A DNA stretch of 64,000 bases from an uncultured Desulfovibrio sp. (GTDB lineage Bacteria; Desulfobacterota; Desulfovibrionia; Desulfovibrionales; Desulfovibrionaceae): contig NZ_CABSIF010000010.1 in NCBI RefSeq assembly GCF_902477725.1, forward strand, positions 76,629 through 140,628, read 5' to 3'. Under the pieces are notes generated by a model, which made no database searches, was not told the origin of the DNA, and saw only the letters and a program-made list of their open reading frames with translations. Shown here one piece after another: positions 26,303-35,674 of this stretch (positions are counted from its first letter, which is position 1; each line of letters opens with the position of its first letter). The translations under genes and the position numbers were made by a program.

Positions 26303-28645
26303 ATGAACGAAGCCGAAACCCGCGCCGAACATATAGACCCAGCCCTCAAGGCCGCTGGCTGGGGCGTGGTAGAGGGCAGCCGTGTGTACCGCGAGCATAT
26401 CACGCCCGGCAGATTGCAGGGCGCGGGCGTGCGCACCAAGCCGGAGATTGCGGATTATGTGCTGTTTTACCGCAACCGCAAGCTGGCTGTCATAGAGGCC
26501 AAAAAATGGAGCCTGCCCTACACCGAGGGCGTGGCCCAGGCCAAGCGCTACGCGCACAAGCTGGCTGTGCGCTTTGCCTACTCCACCAACGGGCAGGCCA
26601 TTTACGGCATAGACATGGAAACCGGGGCCGAGGGTGATGTACCCGCCTTTTCCGGCCCGGAAGAACTGTGGAACAAAACCTTTGCCCTCCAAAATATCTG
26701 GCGCAACCGCTTTGCCCAGATCCCTTTTGAGGACAAGGGCGGCTACTTTGGCGCGCGCTATTATCAGGATATAGCCATCAACCGGGTGCTGGAGGCCATT
26801 GCCGAGGACAAGCGACGCATATTGCTTACGCTTGCCACCGGCACGGGCAAAACCTTTATTGCCTTTCAGCTTGCGTGGAAGCTCTTTCACAGCCGCTGGA
26901 ACCTTGTGGACTGGCACAGGGATGGCGATCCCGCGCGCCGCCCGCGCATTCTGTTTCTGGCCGACCGCAATATTCTGGCCGATCAGGCCTACAACGCCTT
27001 TTCCGCCTTTGAGGATTCCACCCCCGGTGCTCTGCTGCGCATTGACCCAGAGAGCATTCGCAAAAAGGGCAAAGTGCCAAAAAACGGCAGCATCTTTTTT
27101 ACTATTTTTCAAACATTCATGTGCGGGCCGGGCGACACCCCCTACTTTGGCGAATATCCGCCAGATTTTTTTGACCTTATCATTATTGACGAATGCCACC
27201 GGGGTGGCGCGACTGATGAAAGTCAGTGGCGCAGCATACTCAATTACTTTGCCCCTGCCGTGCAGCTTGGCCTTACCGCCACGCCCAAGCGCAAGGGTAA
27301 TGCCGATACTTACGCCTACTTTGGCGAACCCGTGTATGTGTATTCTCTCAAGGAGGGCATTAACGATGGCTTCCTTACGCCCTTCAAGGTAAGGCAGTTT
27401 GCCACAACTATTGACGACTACACATATACCCCGGACGACCAGATCATTGAAGGCGAGGTGGTGGAAGGCAAGCGCTATACAGAAAACGAGTTTAACAAAA
27501 GCATCATCATTCCCGAACGCGAGCGTTACAGGGTGGGGCTTTTTATGGACAGCATTAACCAGCAGGAAAAATCGCTGGTGTTTTGCGCCACTCAGGAACA
27601 CGCGCTCATGGTGCGCGACCTCGTTAACCAGAAAAAAACCAACAAAGATCCCGATTACTGTGTGCGCGTGACTGCCAATGATGGACCGGCGGGCGACCAG
27701 TTTTTGCGGGAGTTTCAGGATAACGACAAAACCATTCCCACCATACTTACCACCTCGCAAAAGCTCTCTACCGGCGTGGATGCGCGTAATGTTCGCAATA
27801 TTATTCTGATGAGGCCGGTCAATTCCATGATCGAGTTCAAGCAGATCATCGGGCGCGGCACGCGGCTTTTTGACGGCAAGGACTACTTTACCATTTACGA
27901 TTTTGTAAAGGCCCATCACCATTTCAGCGATCCGGAGTGGGACGGCGAACCAGAAGAACCGGTAACTCCACAACCAAAGCCGGAGGACACGGGCGGAGGC
28001 AAGCCCATGCCGCCAGACGGCAACCCAGAGCCGGATGGCACCCCTGGGCCAGATCGCCCTGTGCGCCTTAAAATAAAGCTGGCCGATGGCAAGGAGCGTG
28101 AGTTGCAGCACATGTCTGCCACCGCATTCTGGAGCCCGGACGGCAAGCCCATGTCTGCCGCGCAGTTTCTGGAAAGCCTGTACGGCGCACTGCCAGAGTT
28201 TTTTAAGGATGAAGACGAGCTGCGGGCCATTTGGAGCCAGCCCGATTCACGCAGGGCGCTGTTGCAGGGCCTAGCCGACAAAGGCTTTGGCAAGGGCGAA
28301 CTGGCAGAAATGCAAAAGGTTATTGACGCCGAAAACAGCGACCTGTTTGACGTGCTGGCCTATGTTGCCTTTGCCCTACGCCGTTATACCCGACAGGAGC
28401 GCGCAGACAAGGCGCAGCCAGAGATTAGGGCCCACTATAGCGACAGACAGCAGGCATTTCTCGAATTTGTGCTTTCGCAGTATGTAAAAGAAGGCGTGGA
28501 CGAACTGGATATGGAAAAACTGCCAGCACTGCTTCGTCTACACTATGGCGGCCTGCCAGATGCATTACCCCACCTTGGCAGCATGCAGCAGATCAAGGGC
28601 CTGTTTGTGGGCTTTCAGCGTCATGTGTACGAAGATAAAATTTAG
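26303..28645 (+). CDS. hsdR: Type I restriction endonuclease subunit HsdR (EcoEI-like)
   Basis: 780 residues. The PD-(D/E)xK nuclease site is D51 ... E65-A-K67. Then come helicase motifs: Walker A ATGTGKT at 178-184, DECH at 296-299, LTATPKR and QIIGRGTR. The C-terminal third matches the EcoEI-type HsdR tail; the size (780) fits the EcoEI/type IB group rather than EcoR124. It translocates DNA and cuts at a distance. It lies 10 bp after hsdS, completing an M-S-R operon that looks intact. Confidence 0.92.
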   Translation: MNEAETRAEHIDPALKAAGWGVVEGSRVYREHITPGRLQGAGVRTKPEIADYVLFYRNRKLAVIEAKKWSLPYTEGVAQAKRYAHKLAVRFAYSTNGQAIYGIDMETGAEGDVPAFSGPEELWNKTFALQNIWRNRFAQIPFEDKGGYFGARYYQDIAINRVLEAIAEDKRRILLTLATGTGKTFIAFQLAWKLFHSRWNLVDWHRDGDPARRPRILFLADRNILADQAYNAFSAFEDSTPGALLRIDPESIRKKGKVPKNGSIFFTIFQTFMCGPGDTPYFGEYPPDFFDLIIIDECHRGGATDESQWRSILNYFAPAVQLGLTATPKRKGNADTYAYFGEPVYVYSLKEGINDGFLTPFKVRQFATTIDDYTYTPDDQIIEGEVVEGKRYTENEFNKSIIIPERERYRVGLFMDSINQQEKSLVFCATQEHALMVRDLVNQKKTNKDPDYCVRVTANDGPAGDQFLREFQDNDKTIPTILTTSQKLSTGVDARNVRNIILMRPVNSMIEFKQIIGRGTRLFDGKDYFTIYDFVKAHHHFSDPEWDGEPEEPVTPQPKPEDTGGGKPMPPDGNPEPDGTPGPDRPVRLKIKLADGKERELQHMSATAFWSPDGKPMSAAQFLESLYGALPEFFKDEDELRAIWSQPDSRRALLQGLADKGFGKGELAEMQKVIDAENSDLFDVLAYVAFALRRYTRQERADKAQPEIRAHYSDRQQAFLEFVLSQYVKEGVDELDMEKLPALLRLHYGGLPDALPHLGSMQQIKGLFVGFQRHVYEDKI

Positions 28646-28788
28646 GGCGGTACAACCTTGCCAGTGGGCAGCGGAATGCGCCAAGCCCTGATTATATAGA
28701 AATTCTTTACATACAGGATTGATTTGTTTTGTGTTGCAGGCTGCCACAGAAGCGGGGCACTTTTGCGGACTAGTCAACGGCAAAGCTA

Positions 28789-28802
28789 AGGTGGACAATT
28801 TT
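28789..28802 (+). repeat. 14-bp repeat, inverse of one at the IS3 remnant
   Basis: AGGTGGACAATTTT in the gap between hsdR and the peptidoglycan-binding gene. Its reverse complement occurs with one mismatch at 36298-36311, at the left edge of the decayed IS3 copy. Such short matches can arise by chance. Otherwise nothing is seen in the 245-bp gap. Confidence 0.3.
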
Positions 28803-28890
28803 ATGTGCTGTGCCGCCTTTAGGACTACTAGTTAGAGGAGTGTCCAGTCTAAATCAGGGCTACTCCATTTAGAGCTTTCGTCTTTAAGTC

Positions 28891-29853
28891 CTATTGACTT
28901 TTGGGTTGCGATCCCAACAGAGATCTGTATGCGATGCTGGCTTTACGCATAAGAATGAGCAGTTCTTCGTTAATTTCTCCATTTTGCACACTTCCTATGT
29001 CGCGCTGGAATGTCTTCACGGCATCTGCAGTCCTGCGTCCATAGCCACCATCCACTGGCCCAGGATCGTATCCTAATTCTGTAAGTAGCTGTTGAGCCTC
29101 TTTAATCTGCTGGGCTGCGCCCTTATTTCGCGTAAGATTGTTAGACTGGCCTGCTGATGAAGATGGGTTAGAACGGTTATCCATCTGTCTAGCTTCACGA
29201 ATGGCCTCAGCAACAATCTGTGCTCGGTAAACTTCAACTTCTCGTTCTGCTTGCGACCGTGAGCCCTTACGATATTGGAAGCTTCCACAGCGGCTGTTAT
29301 AATCTTGCACGATTAAATTAAATTTTTCAATTCCATCATTAGATGTTATGCCACCGCGCATTGCTTCGATACGAATTGAGTGCTTAATGCACCAACGGAT
29401 TTCTGCTACGGACAGCACGTTGTTGGTACCGGGTGATGGCTTAGTATATTCCAGTGCTGCGGTTGAGGGTGTATTTTGCGGTTTTCCTTGGGAAGCCGGA
29501 GACGGCTGAGAAGAGCTATAGCTTGGCGAGGGAGTTTGTGGACTGTATGAGGGGGGCTTATTGCTCTTGCTGTTTAAGACGCAGATTAGAAGGACAATAG
29601 CAATAGCAATAACTACCCATTTGCCACCAGTCCATTCATTGCCACTACTAGAACTTACGGCAATAGGTTGGGAAGCGTTGCCAGGTTTTGCACCTGTAGA
29701 TGCGGTCTCATCCTGATTTTGGCTTGCTGTGGTGGCCAGGTGAGGAGTTGAATTTCTTGATTCTGGTATTATGATCGCATCAAGACCATGTAACTCAGAC
29801 GCCAAGCCTGAAAGAGCAGAAAATCCCTTAGGGGTATCATTAGAACCAGACAT
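28891..29853 (-). CDS. Membrane-anchored peptidoglycan-binding protein
   Basis: 320 residues: a polar N-terminal part (1-75), one membrane helix at 78-93 (WVVIAIAIVLLICVL), a proline/serine-rich linker (95-145), a middle region with two cysteines, and a C-terminal PG_binding_1 domain near 250-315 (AQQLLTELGYDPGPVDGGYGR...AVKTFQRD). It would span the inner membrane with the repeat in the periplasm. It follows the chaperone-like operon in the same direction but after 194 bp and a likely promoter of its own. It may be the envelope arm of that system. Confidence 0.7.
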   Translation of the reverse strand: MSGSNDTPKGFSALSGLASELHGLDAIIIPESRNSTPHLATTASQNQDETASTGAKPGNASQPIAVSSSSGNEWTGGKWVVIAIAIVLLICVLNSKSNKPPSYSPQTPSPSYSSSQPSPASQGKPQNTPSTAALEYTKPSPGTNNVLSVAEIRWCIKHSIRIEAMRGGITSNDGIEKFNLIVQDYNSRCGSFQYRKGSRSQAEREVEVYRAQIVAEAIREARQMDNRSNPSSSAGQSNNLTRNKGAAQQIKEAQQLLTELGYDPGPVDGGYGRRTADAVKTFQRDIGSVQNGEINEELLILMRKASIAYRSLLGSQPKSQ

Positions 29854-29967
29854 GGATATTGCTTCCTTCAGTTTTGCTTATAACCATCCTGCCGCCCCTT
29901 TTATGTGAGCGTAAATCTTTAACGCAATGCGAATATTACCAACGTAAATGGATTAGCTCTACAATTT

Positions 29968-29996
29968 ACTGTATTGTTATTAGAACTTTTTGACAA
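29968..29996 (-). promoter_or_regulatory. Predicted sigma-70 promoter for the PG-binding gene
   Basis: On the minus strand, TTGTCA (29996-29991) and TACAGT (29973-29968) with a 17-bp spacer, 115 bp before the ATG. It gives the gene a possible separate transcript. Confidence 0.45.
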
Positions 29997-30046
29997 ATCA
30001 ATGTATAGCATGGTGCCTTGTAGCTGAGCATTCAGTGCGGGGCAAG

Positions 30047-31693
30047 CTATTTAGCAAAGATACAGCTCAGCCGGTCCCCACCTTTTTTCCAAAGCGTTCG
30101 AATTGCAGCTTCTAAAACGTGGATATTATCTTCCTTGATGTAAGAAAATTCCATAGATAATCCTTTATCTTCACGCTTTCCTATGCAAAAAACTCCCGGA
30201 CCATTCCAAATTACGAGCTCACTCCAACGGCAAAAAACATGCTCTGTGTTGGAAAAAAAACTTTTGCGTTCCAGCTCCATCCCGTGATCACTCAATACTG
30301 CGGATCCAAACCTATATTTTTTACCTTCGCTTAACCCTTCCAAAAGCTCTATCAGTAATCGCACACCAACAGCACGCCACAGGCGATCTATAAAGTTGGA
30401 GTAGATGTTTTCATTTCGTAGTGAGACTGAGGAATTGCCAGAATTATTCCCAAAAACAACACTATACGTTGTCCCTGTGGGAATGCCGTTAACTGAATGC
30501 CGAGTCCCTCCCCAGCGAATCGTTGTAATTGAGTCGAGGCTCCAGCGGTAGCCTTTCCATTCGATCCCTTCGGGAGAAATGAGCAGCTTATCTTTAAATA
30601 TTGCCCCGACTTCAGCTTCATAGCTAATTTCTTGCCGCCATTCTTCAGCCTTACCTTTCGCACTCTCTCGTGTGCGGATTTGCTGTTCCGCCAGCTCACT
30701 CAATGTGCATGCATCCTGCGCAGTACGTTCGGCAATTTCACCAACTTCAGCAAATACATCTTGAAGCATATTTGTAAGTTGCTGCGAAAAATCGAGTTTG
30801 TCGTGCTCATTAAACATATGGATTGCCAACCCACGGACAAGATAGGCAATACGCTGGCTCGCTTCGTGACCAAGCCCTCGGCTTTTCGTGCTGACTTGAA
30901 TTGGCTGGGCAATAATATCCCAATTTTTAACAACACATATTAGTTGGTCTACCAATGGGGCTAGCATGGAGTCAGGGCATTTTGCATCAACAGCTTCTCG
31001 TAATTTCTCCACAAGAATTTTTATATTAGATTCTTCTTTTTCAAAAAACTCCTGCGCTCCAACCTCATACAAATCAACAAGGTCGTCTATTAACGTCGGG
31101 CCATGTTCCAGACCATTATGCGTGGCTACGTCAATGACGTTAGTGACTGTTTTTACCAGTTCTTTTGGGGGAAGATTGTCGAGGGCGGATTTGATTGTGT
31201 TGCGATAATGGGCACGCCGCACCTGAATTTCAGCTTCAATAGTGGAGGTATCCGATACTTCGGGAAAACCAGCTGCGACCCTTTCTTCGTTGATGCTTGC
31301 GCATAATTCAATAAATTTTATATGCTCAAATGCACTCGCTAGTTCAAGAATCCATTTTGCAACAGCAGCGGCATTGCAGTCAGGCAAACGTATCAGCCCT
31401 GCTGCAAGCAGATTCGCCCGTGCAATAGCAGGCAGATTCTCGGCAGCGAGCAGCTCAGTTGGTGCGGAATTTAGAAGTGACAAAACCTCACCAGTTTTTT
31501 TGGGCCCAACACCAGGCAACCAGGCGATTTCAGCGGAAAGCCTTTTTCTTGGTGAGGTTAATTCAGAACGAGCGTTTGTGCACTCACTTGAGTCTTGTAA
31601 AAGACTATGCTCTTCAGCAAGCTCCAAGATCCTCATGCGGTTATCGCGAGGACTCGCAGTCAGGATATGAAAAGGATTTTGCAAAAGATCCAT
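30047..31693 (-). CDS. J-like protein lacking HPD, with PH-like C-terminus
   Basis: 548 residues. Residues 1-60 (NPFHILTASPRDNRMRILELAEE ... LTSPRKRLSAEIAWLPG) follow the helix pattern of a J-domain (opening NPF-IL, closing PRKRL), but the HPD tripeptide that stimulates Hsp70 is absent. The middle is helical (60-370). The last 160 residues hold two PH-like beta units (EGIEWKGYRWSLDSITTI and GMELERKSFF...CRWSELVIW). It starts 15 bp after the AAA gene stop and is co-transcribed with the Hsp70-like gene, so it is a probable co-chaperone or adaptor. Family name not known to me. Confidence 0.6.
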   Translation of the reverse strand: MDLLQNPFHILTASPRDNRMRILELAEEHSLLQDSSECTNARSELTSPRKRLSAEIAWLPGVGPKKTGEVLSLLNSAPTELLAAENLPAIARANLLAAGLIRLPDCNAAAVAKWILELASAFEHIKFIELCASINEERVAAGFPEVSDTSTIEAEIQVRRAHYRNTIKSALDNLPPKELVKTVTNVIDVATHNGLEHGPTLIDDLVDLYEVGAQEFFEKEESNIKILVEKLREAVDAKCPDSMLAPLVDQLICVVKNWDIIAQPIQVSTKSRGLGHEASQRIAYLVRGLAIHMFNEHDKLDFSQQLTNMLQDVFAEVGEIAERTAQDACTLSELAEQQIRTRESAKGKAEEWRQEISYEAEVGAIFKDKLLISPEGIEWKGYRWSLDSITTIRWGGTRHSVNGIPTGTTYSVVFGNNSGNSSVSLRNENIYSNFIDRLWRAVGVRLLIELLEGLSEGKKYRFGSAVLSDHGMELERKSFFSNTEHVFCRWSELVIWNGPGVFCIGKREDKGLSMEFSYIKEDNIHVLEAAIRTLWKKGGDRLSCIFAK

Positions 31694-31708
31694 ATCATTC
31701 TCCGGTTA

Positions 31709-33175
31709 CTAGTCTTCCGAGAAGAACCCTATACGTTTACTTCTTTTTTTCTGGGTGTCAGGGAGACTATTTAAAGCTTCAATTAAGCTCTCTTGGTTGA
31801 TAGCTGTTTTTCTGGCTTTGGCCGCAAGCCTTGCAGCCTCCCGTATAACAAATGCTGAATCAGAAAGGGCTTTGCCCGTTAAGGTGTCAAGAATCAGATC
31901 AACATTGAGGTCGCACGCCTTTGGTAATTGGCTTAAAAGTGAATCTATAAGCGAAGCAACCTCTTGTCGCGATGGCATGCCAACTTCGATAATGTGGTCA
32001 AAGCGTCCTCTACGCAGGATAGCGGGGTCAATTGACTCTATCATGTTGGTCATAGCAATAATTAACACTCTGTTTTTGATAGCATCCGGAATGCGCCGAA
32101 GGAATTCGGCAACTTCCTCTATGTGGTGGAGCCCTGTAGCGCTGCCAGACCGCCTGTCTGATAGAAAAGACTCCATTTCATCGATGACGATAACAGACGG
32201 GGCATTATCAATTGCCATGTCAAAAAGTTCTGAAATTTTTTTGCTGGTTTCGTGAATATAAGGACTACCAATACTGTTAGAATCAATAGAATAGCTTGGC
32301 CAAGCTATAAATTCAACAAGGCGCTCTACCGCGAAAGTTTTTCCACAACCTGGTGGTCCATGCAAAACTATTGCAGACGGGAAATTAATCCCCAACGCTT
32401 GGTAGTTTGATGTGTTGAAAATAATGTCAATGACATGCTCATTAAAAAAATTTTCAATTAGGGGACGCCCAGGAAGTCGGAATGTTCTAAGCTCAGCGGA
32501 TTTATCTGAATTTTGTAGTTGATCACAAGAAGTAGCTATTCTTTTAGAAATAACGTCCGTTTCAACCCTAGTTTGAGGTGCTGATATGCGCATCGTTATC
32601 ATGCTTGCGTCCGCAGGCACACTAAACCCTGCAGTTTTTATAACATCGGATACGTCGCCTGCCGATATTCTGCTTGTGAGGTTTACCAAACGCCTAAATG
32701 AAGAGGTAGAGATAACAACTCCACCTGTTAACCATGTGCCTAAAATGACGTCATCTTCAACCGGAGGCGTTGGTGTCCACGTTGGTAGGAGACGGGAGTA
32801 CTGCTCTACATAAATGGCATCGTGCAGGGAGACGTCTGTGGATAGCTTTCGGGAAGCTTTTAGGGCAAGAGCAAAGGCTAAAGCGTCAACCTTACTTCCG
32901 GGAGGATTATCATTCTCAACAGGTGCAAGACGGTATTTTTTATTGCTAAGCATGTACTGAAGTATTTGACCTTCATACACAATTTCTGTGAAGAGAGATT
33001 CGGCAAGAAAGCCGATCTGATTCCACCTTCGTACTATCTGTGGGCGCGCAATCAGCATGTTATCAATGCCACTGGTATCTAAAATCTGCCAATCTTTACT
33101 AAAATGAAGTAGGGCGCAGGTTCTAGATCCATGGGACAGTTCATAGCCCTTCGGCAGCCACATGTTGCAAGACAT
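31709..33175 (-). CDS. Classical AAA ATPase with large N-domain
   Basis: 488 residues. The N-terminal 240 residues are of unknown fold. The ATPase part has Walker A GPPGCGKT (273-280), Walker B VIVIDEME (328-335), sensor-1 asparagine in AMTN (377), and the RRGRFD arginine-finger block (388-393), the pattern of p97/FtsH-type classical AAA enzymes. It should be a single-ring unfoldase or remodeller. It begins 3 bp after the Hsp70-like gene stop with AGGGG before the ATG. No protease or nuclease domain is attached. Substrate unknown; the N-domain probably selects it. Confidence 0.8.
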   Translation of the reverse strand: MSCNMWLPKGYELSHGSRTCALLHFSKDWQILDTSGIDNMLIARPQIVRRWNQIGFLAESLFTEIVYEGQILQYMLSNKKYRLAPVENDNPPGSKVDALAFALALKASRKLSTDVSLHDAIYVEQYSRLLPTWTPTPPVEDDVILGTWLTGGVVISTSSFRRLVNLTSRISAGDVSDVIKTAGFSVPADASMITMRISAPQTRVETDVISKRIATSCDQLQNSDKSAELRTFRLPGRPLIENFFNEHVIDIIFNTSNYQALGINFPSAIVLHGPPGCGKTFAVERLVEFIAWPSYSIDSNSIGSPYIHETSKKISELFDMAIDNAPSVIVIDEMESFLSDRRSGSATGLHHIEEVAEFLRRIPDAIKNRVLIIAMTNMIESIDPAILRRGRFDHIIEVGMPSRQEVASLIDSLLSQLPKACDLNVDLILDTLTGKALSDSAFVIREAARLAAKARKTAINQESLIEALNSLPDTQKKRSKRIGFFSED

Positions 33176-33178
33176 AGA

Positions 33179-35674
33179 CTATCCCCTAATAATATTGACG
33201 ATGTCTAACATCTCATTGTCAGAAAACCCGCCGGTTTGGATCATAGCGAGTTGGGCGACAACCGTCCGAAGTTTTTCGATATCATCAGAACGCATGTACT
33301 GCGTGCCAATCTGGGCGAGTTCTTCAAAGCGATGCTTATCGGCAAAAAGTGATGGCGTTTTAGTCATATACTTAAAACGTTCAACTACAAACCAATCTTG
33401 CCGCCAAAGTATTTCAAAATTTTTGCCTTTCAGAGCATCAAGATGATACTCAAAGGCATTGTCGTTTTGTTCGATTGATCGCTGAGCTGTCTTTGCCAGG
33501 TTATCAAAAGCGGTGGCTTCTGCTGGGCGTGCAAATTGGCGTATGTGCGTAGTAAAGAAAGATACCACCCCATTGAGATCAATTTGCCTGATTTCTTTCA
33601 AATGCTCTTTTCTGACCTCTGAAAGGAGTTTTCTTGCTTCAAGAACCTTCTCCATAGCCTCCTGAGATTTTTCTGTTTCTGTTTCATCTGGGGCAAGGGA
33701 GATTGCAGGCTCAAGTTTTTGACGCGCTTGCTCGAGTTTGGGATCGTTAACTACTGAGCTGACTTCATCAATGCGATCCAGAGTTTTTTCTCCTTCCTGT
33801 GCAACCATGGCAGCGTATACAGTGTAGTTGGGCTGTCCCTCTAGGCGGGAATAAAAATTCTTGCCCGAGTGGAAAGTGCCGCCAATGCTAGGCACCGACA
33901 CCTCAACATTGATGGTGCCAGAATCCAAAATTTCATATTCGCACACCAAGTCTGCGCCAGCAGGAATCACTCCATCGTCAAAATCAGAACCAGAAATTTT
34001 CAATACGCCTATATAGCGATTGTCCGAAATGGGGTCTGGAATCTCACCTTCCCAAATATTCAGGTTAAGTGAGCTAGCAGCACCGGATTTTAGGGATTCC
34101 GCTGCCTTGAAAATAGTTTGCCCCTTCTTGGGTAGAGATTCGCCAGCACGAACCAAAAATGCGAGGGTGGGCTTACCTCCAAGTTTCTCCAATACCTCAA
34201 CACCAACTGAGTGCGAGGCTGGAATTGCATCTACAGAAGCCGTGGTTCTGGTAATGATTATGTTGTTTTGTTCCAGAGCAATTGGGCCACCCGAGGGATC
34301 AAAAACAAAAGCTTTAAATGTGTTATCTCCATTTTTTGCTAATGTGACATCTATTATTGTGCCATGCTTGAGAGGCAGACGGCCTGAAGTCCAACCCGTG
34401 TCAATGCAATCTACCTGGAATTCAGAGCCTGCGGCCACTTGACCAATCAGTTGGACTGCAATCTTTGTCTTTGAATTCGGAGTGCGGGCAATGTAGTTGA
34501 AAGATAGGGACAGGGATCCACCAGAAGATATTTGTCCTCGGGTGCTTTTGCGTGATCGGCTTTGGGAAGACCAGTCGATAGATTCTGCAAACAAACTTGC
34601 CCCTTCGGCCACAGCTGTCATGGGGTTAACATCGGTGCTGCCCGGAACCCCCAGCTCAAAGGCGACCTTATCCCGCAAGGGTTTGTAATTTGTCGGCCCT
34701 CCGATAAATACAATGCGTTCTAAATCGTGAGGAGAAAGGCAAGCTTTTAAGATGGTTTCGCGGGCTGCGGCGATTGATTCACCAACACGCTCAGCAATAA
34801 GTTTATTATAGGTGTCACGGTGCAAAGGAATATCGAGATAAATTTCATTGCCATTGAGGTCGCGAACTCGAGTTTCAGTTTCCGAAAGGGTGATGACCAC
34901 ATCTTCTTTGGCTGAGAGTTCTATTTTTGCACGTTCTGTAGCCCACGCGGCAAGCCTAAGGAGCGATTTATAATTTGGATTGACAGAAAAATTTTCTGGA
35001 AGATCAAAGTGTTCTAATAACCAGGGGCGCACAACACTATCTACTAGAGAACGGTCAAAATCCCTTCCGCCACACATTGAAATGCCACCGTGAGCGAGTA
35101 GATTAACCTGTCCGTTAAGGCTTTCGGCGATGGCAATATCTAGAGTGCCACCTCCTAAGTCATAGATCAAAAACATGCCGTCGGTACTGCGAACTCGCAT
35201 AACGCTCATCACAGCCGCAACCGGCTCTTGCATAAGTGCAACCTTGCCGAGGCCAGCTAGATTGGCGGCCTGCATGGTGGCATTCTTCTGCATTTGATTA
35301 AACGCAGCAGGAACGGTGATTACGGTTCCTGTATCTTGATCATTTCTAATTTCTTCCGGCAAGTAACCAAAAAGGACCTTAAGTATCTCTGCAGAGCATT
35401 CTTCGGGGGTTTTCGTGAGATTCACCGCAGAAAGAGAAATTGGAGTGCTTGTCCCCATAAGGCGCTTGAACAGCAAGGCTGCGTTATCTGGACTGTGTGG
35501 GGCAGAATCATAAGCATGCCTGCCCACATATCTATTTCCACGTTTGTCAATATAGATCGCAGATGGGGTTACGTCGTTTTGCTCTGGGCTTTTCCAGATT
35601 CTGGTCTCGGAACCATCATAAGAACACACCGCGCTATTTGTTGTGCCCAGGTCAATACCAACAAAGTTTTTCAT
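33179..35674 (-). CDS. Hsp70-like protein with inserted beta-domain
   Basis: 831 residues against about 640 for DnaK. The nucleotide-binding part is well kept: GIDLGTTNS (6-14), the catalytic lysine in FKRLMG (K70), VPAAFN (121-126), YDLGGGTLDI (171-180) and FIGGP (323-327). The DVLLLDV linker is missing. About 100 residues (385-485, beta-rich) are inserted before an ordinary substrate-binding beta unit (about 490-600) and a 220-residue helical lid. ATP hydrolysis is likely. Its ATG overlaps the stop of the GrpE-like gene (ATGA). Not the housekeeping dnaK, which is normally with grpE/dnaJ of standard type. Confidence 0.85.
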   Translation of the reverse strand: MKNFVGIDLGTTNSAVCSYDGSETRIWKSPEQNDVTPSAIYIDKRGNRYVGRHAYDSAPHSPDNAALLFKRLMGTSTPISLSAVNLTKTPEECSAEILKVLFGYLPEEIRNDQDTGTVITVPAAFNQMQKNATMQAANLAGLGKVALMQEPVAAVMSVMRVRSTDGMFLIYDLGGGTLDIAIAESLNGQVNLLAHGGISMCGGRDFDRSLVDSVVRPWLLEHFDLPENFSVNPNYKSLLRLAAWATERAKIELSAKEDVVITLSETETRVRDLNGNEIYLDIPLHRDTYNKLIAERVGESIAAARETILKACLSPHDLERIVFIGGPTNYKPLRDKVAFELGVPGSTDVNPMTAVAEGASLFAESIDWSSQSRSRKSTRGQISSGGSLSLSFNYIARTPNSKTKIAVQLIGQVAAGSEFQVDCIDTGWTSGRLPLKHGTIIDVTLAKNGDNTFKAFVFDPSGGPIALEQNNIIITRTTASVDAIPASHSVGVEVLEKLGGKPTLAFLVRAGESLPKKGQTIFKAAESLKSGAASSLNLNIWEGEIPDPISDNRYIGVLKISGSDFDDGVIPAGADLVCEYEILDSGTINVEVSVPSIGGTFHSGKNFYSRLEGQPNYTVYAAMVAQEGEKTLDRIDEVSSVVNDPKLEQARQKLEPAISLAPDETETEKSQEAMEKVLEARKLLSEVRKEHLKEIRQIDLNGVVSFFTTHIRQFARPAEATAFDNLAKTAQRSIEQNDNAFEYHLDALKGKNFEILWRQDWFVVERFKYMTKTPSLFADKHRFEELAQIGTQYMRSDDIEKLRTVVAQLAMIQTGGFSDNEMLDIVNIIRG

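Noticed and set aside
26168..28111. 647-codon minus-strand ORF
   Set aside because: It is the complement of hsdR and the end of hsdS, which have clear motifs; long antisense ORFs are common in G+C-rich genes.
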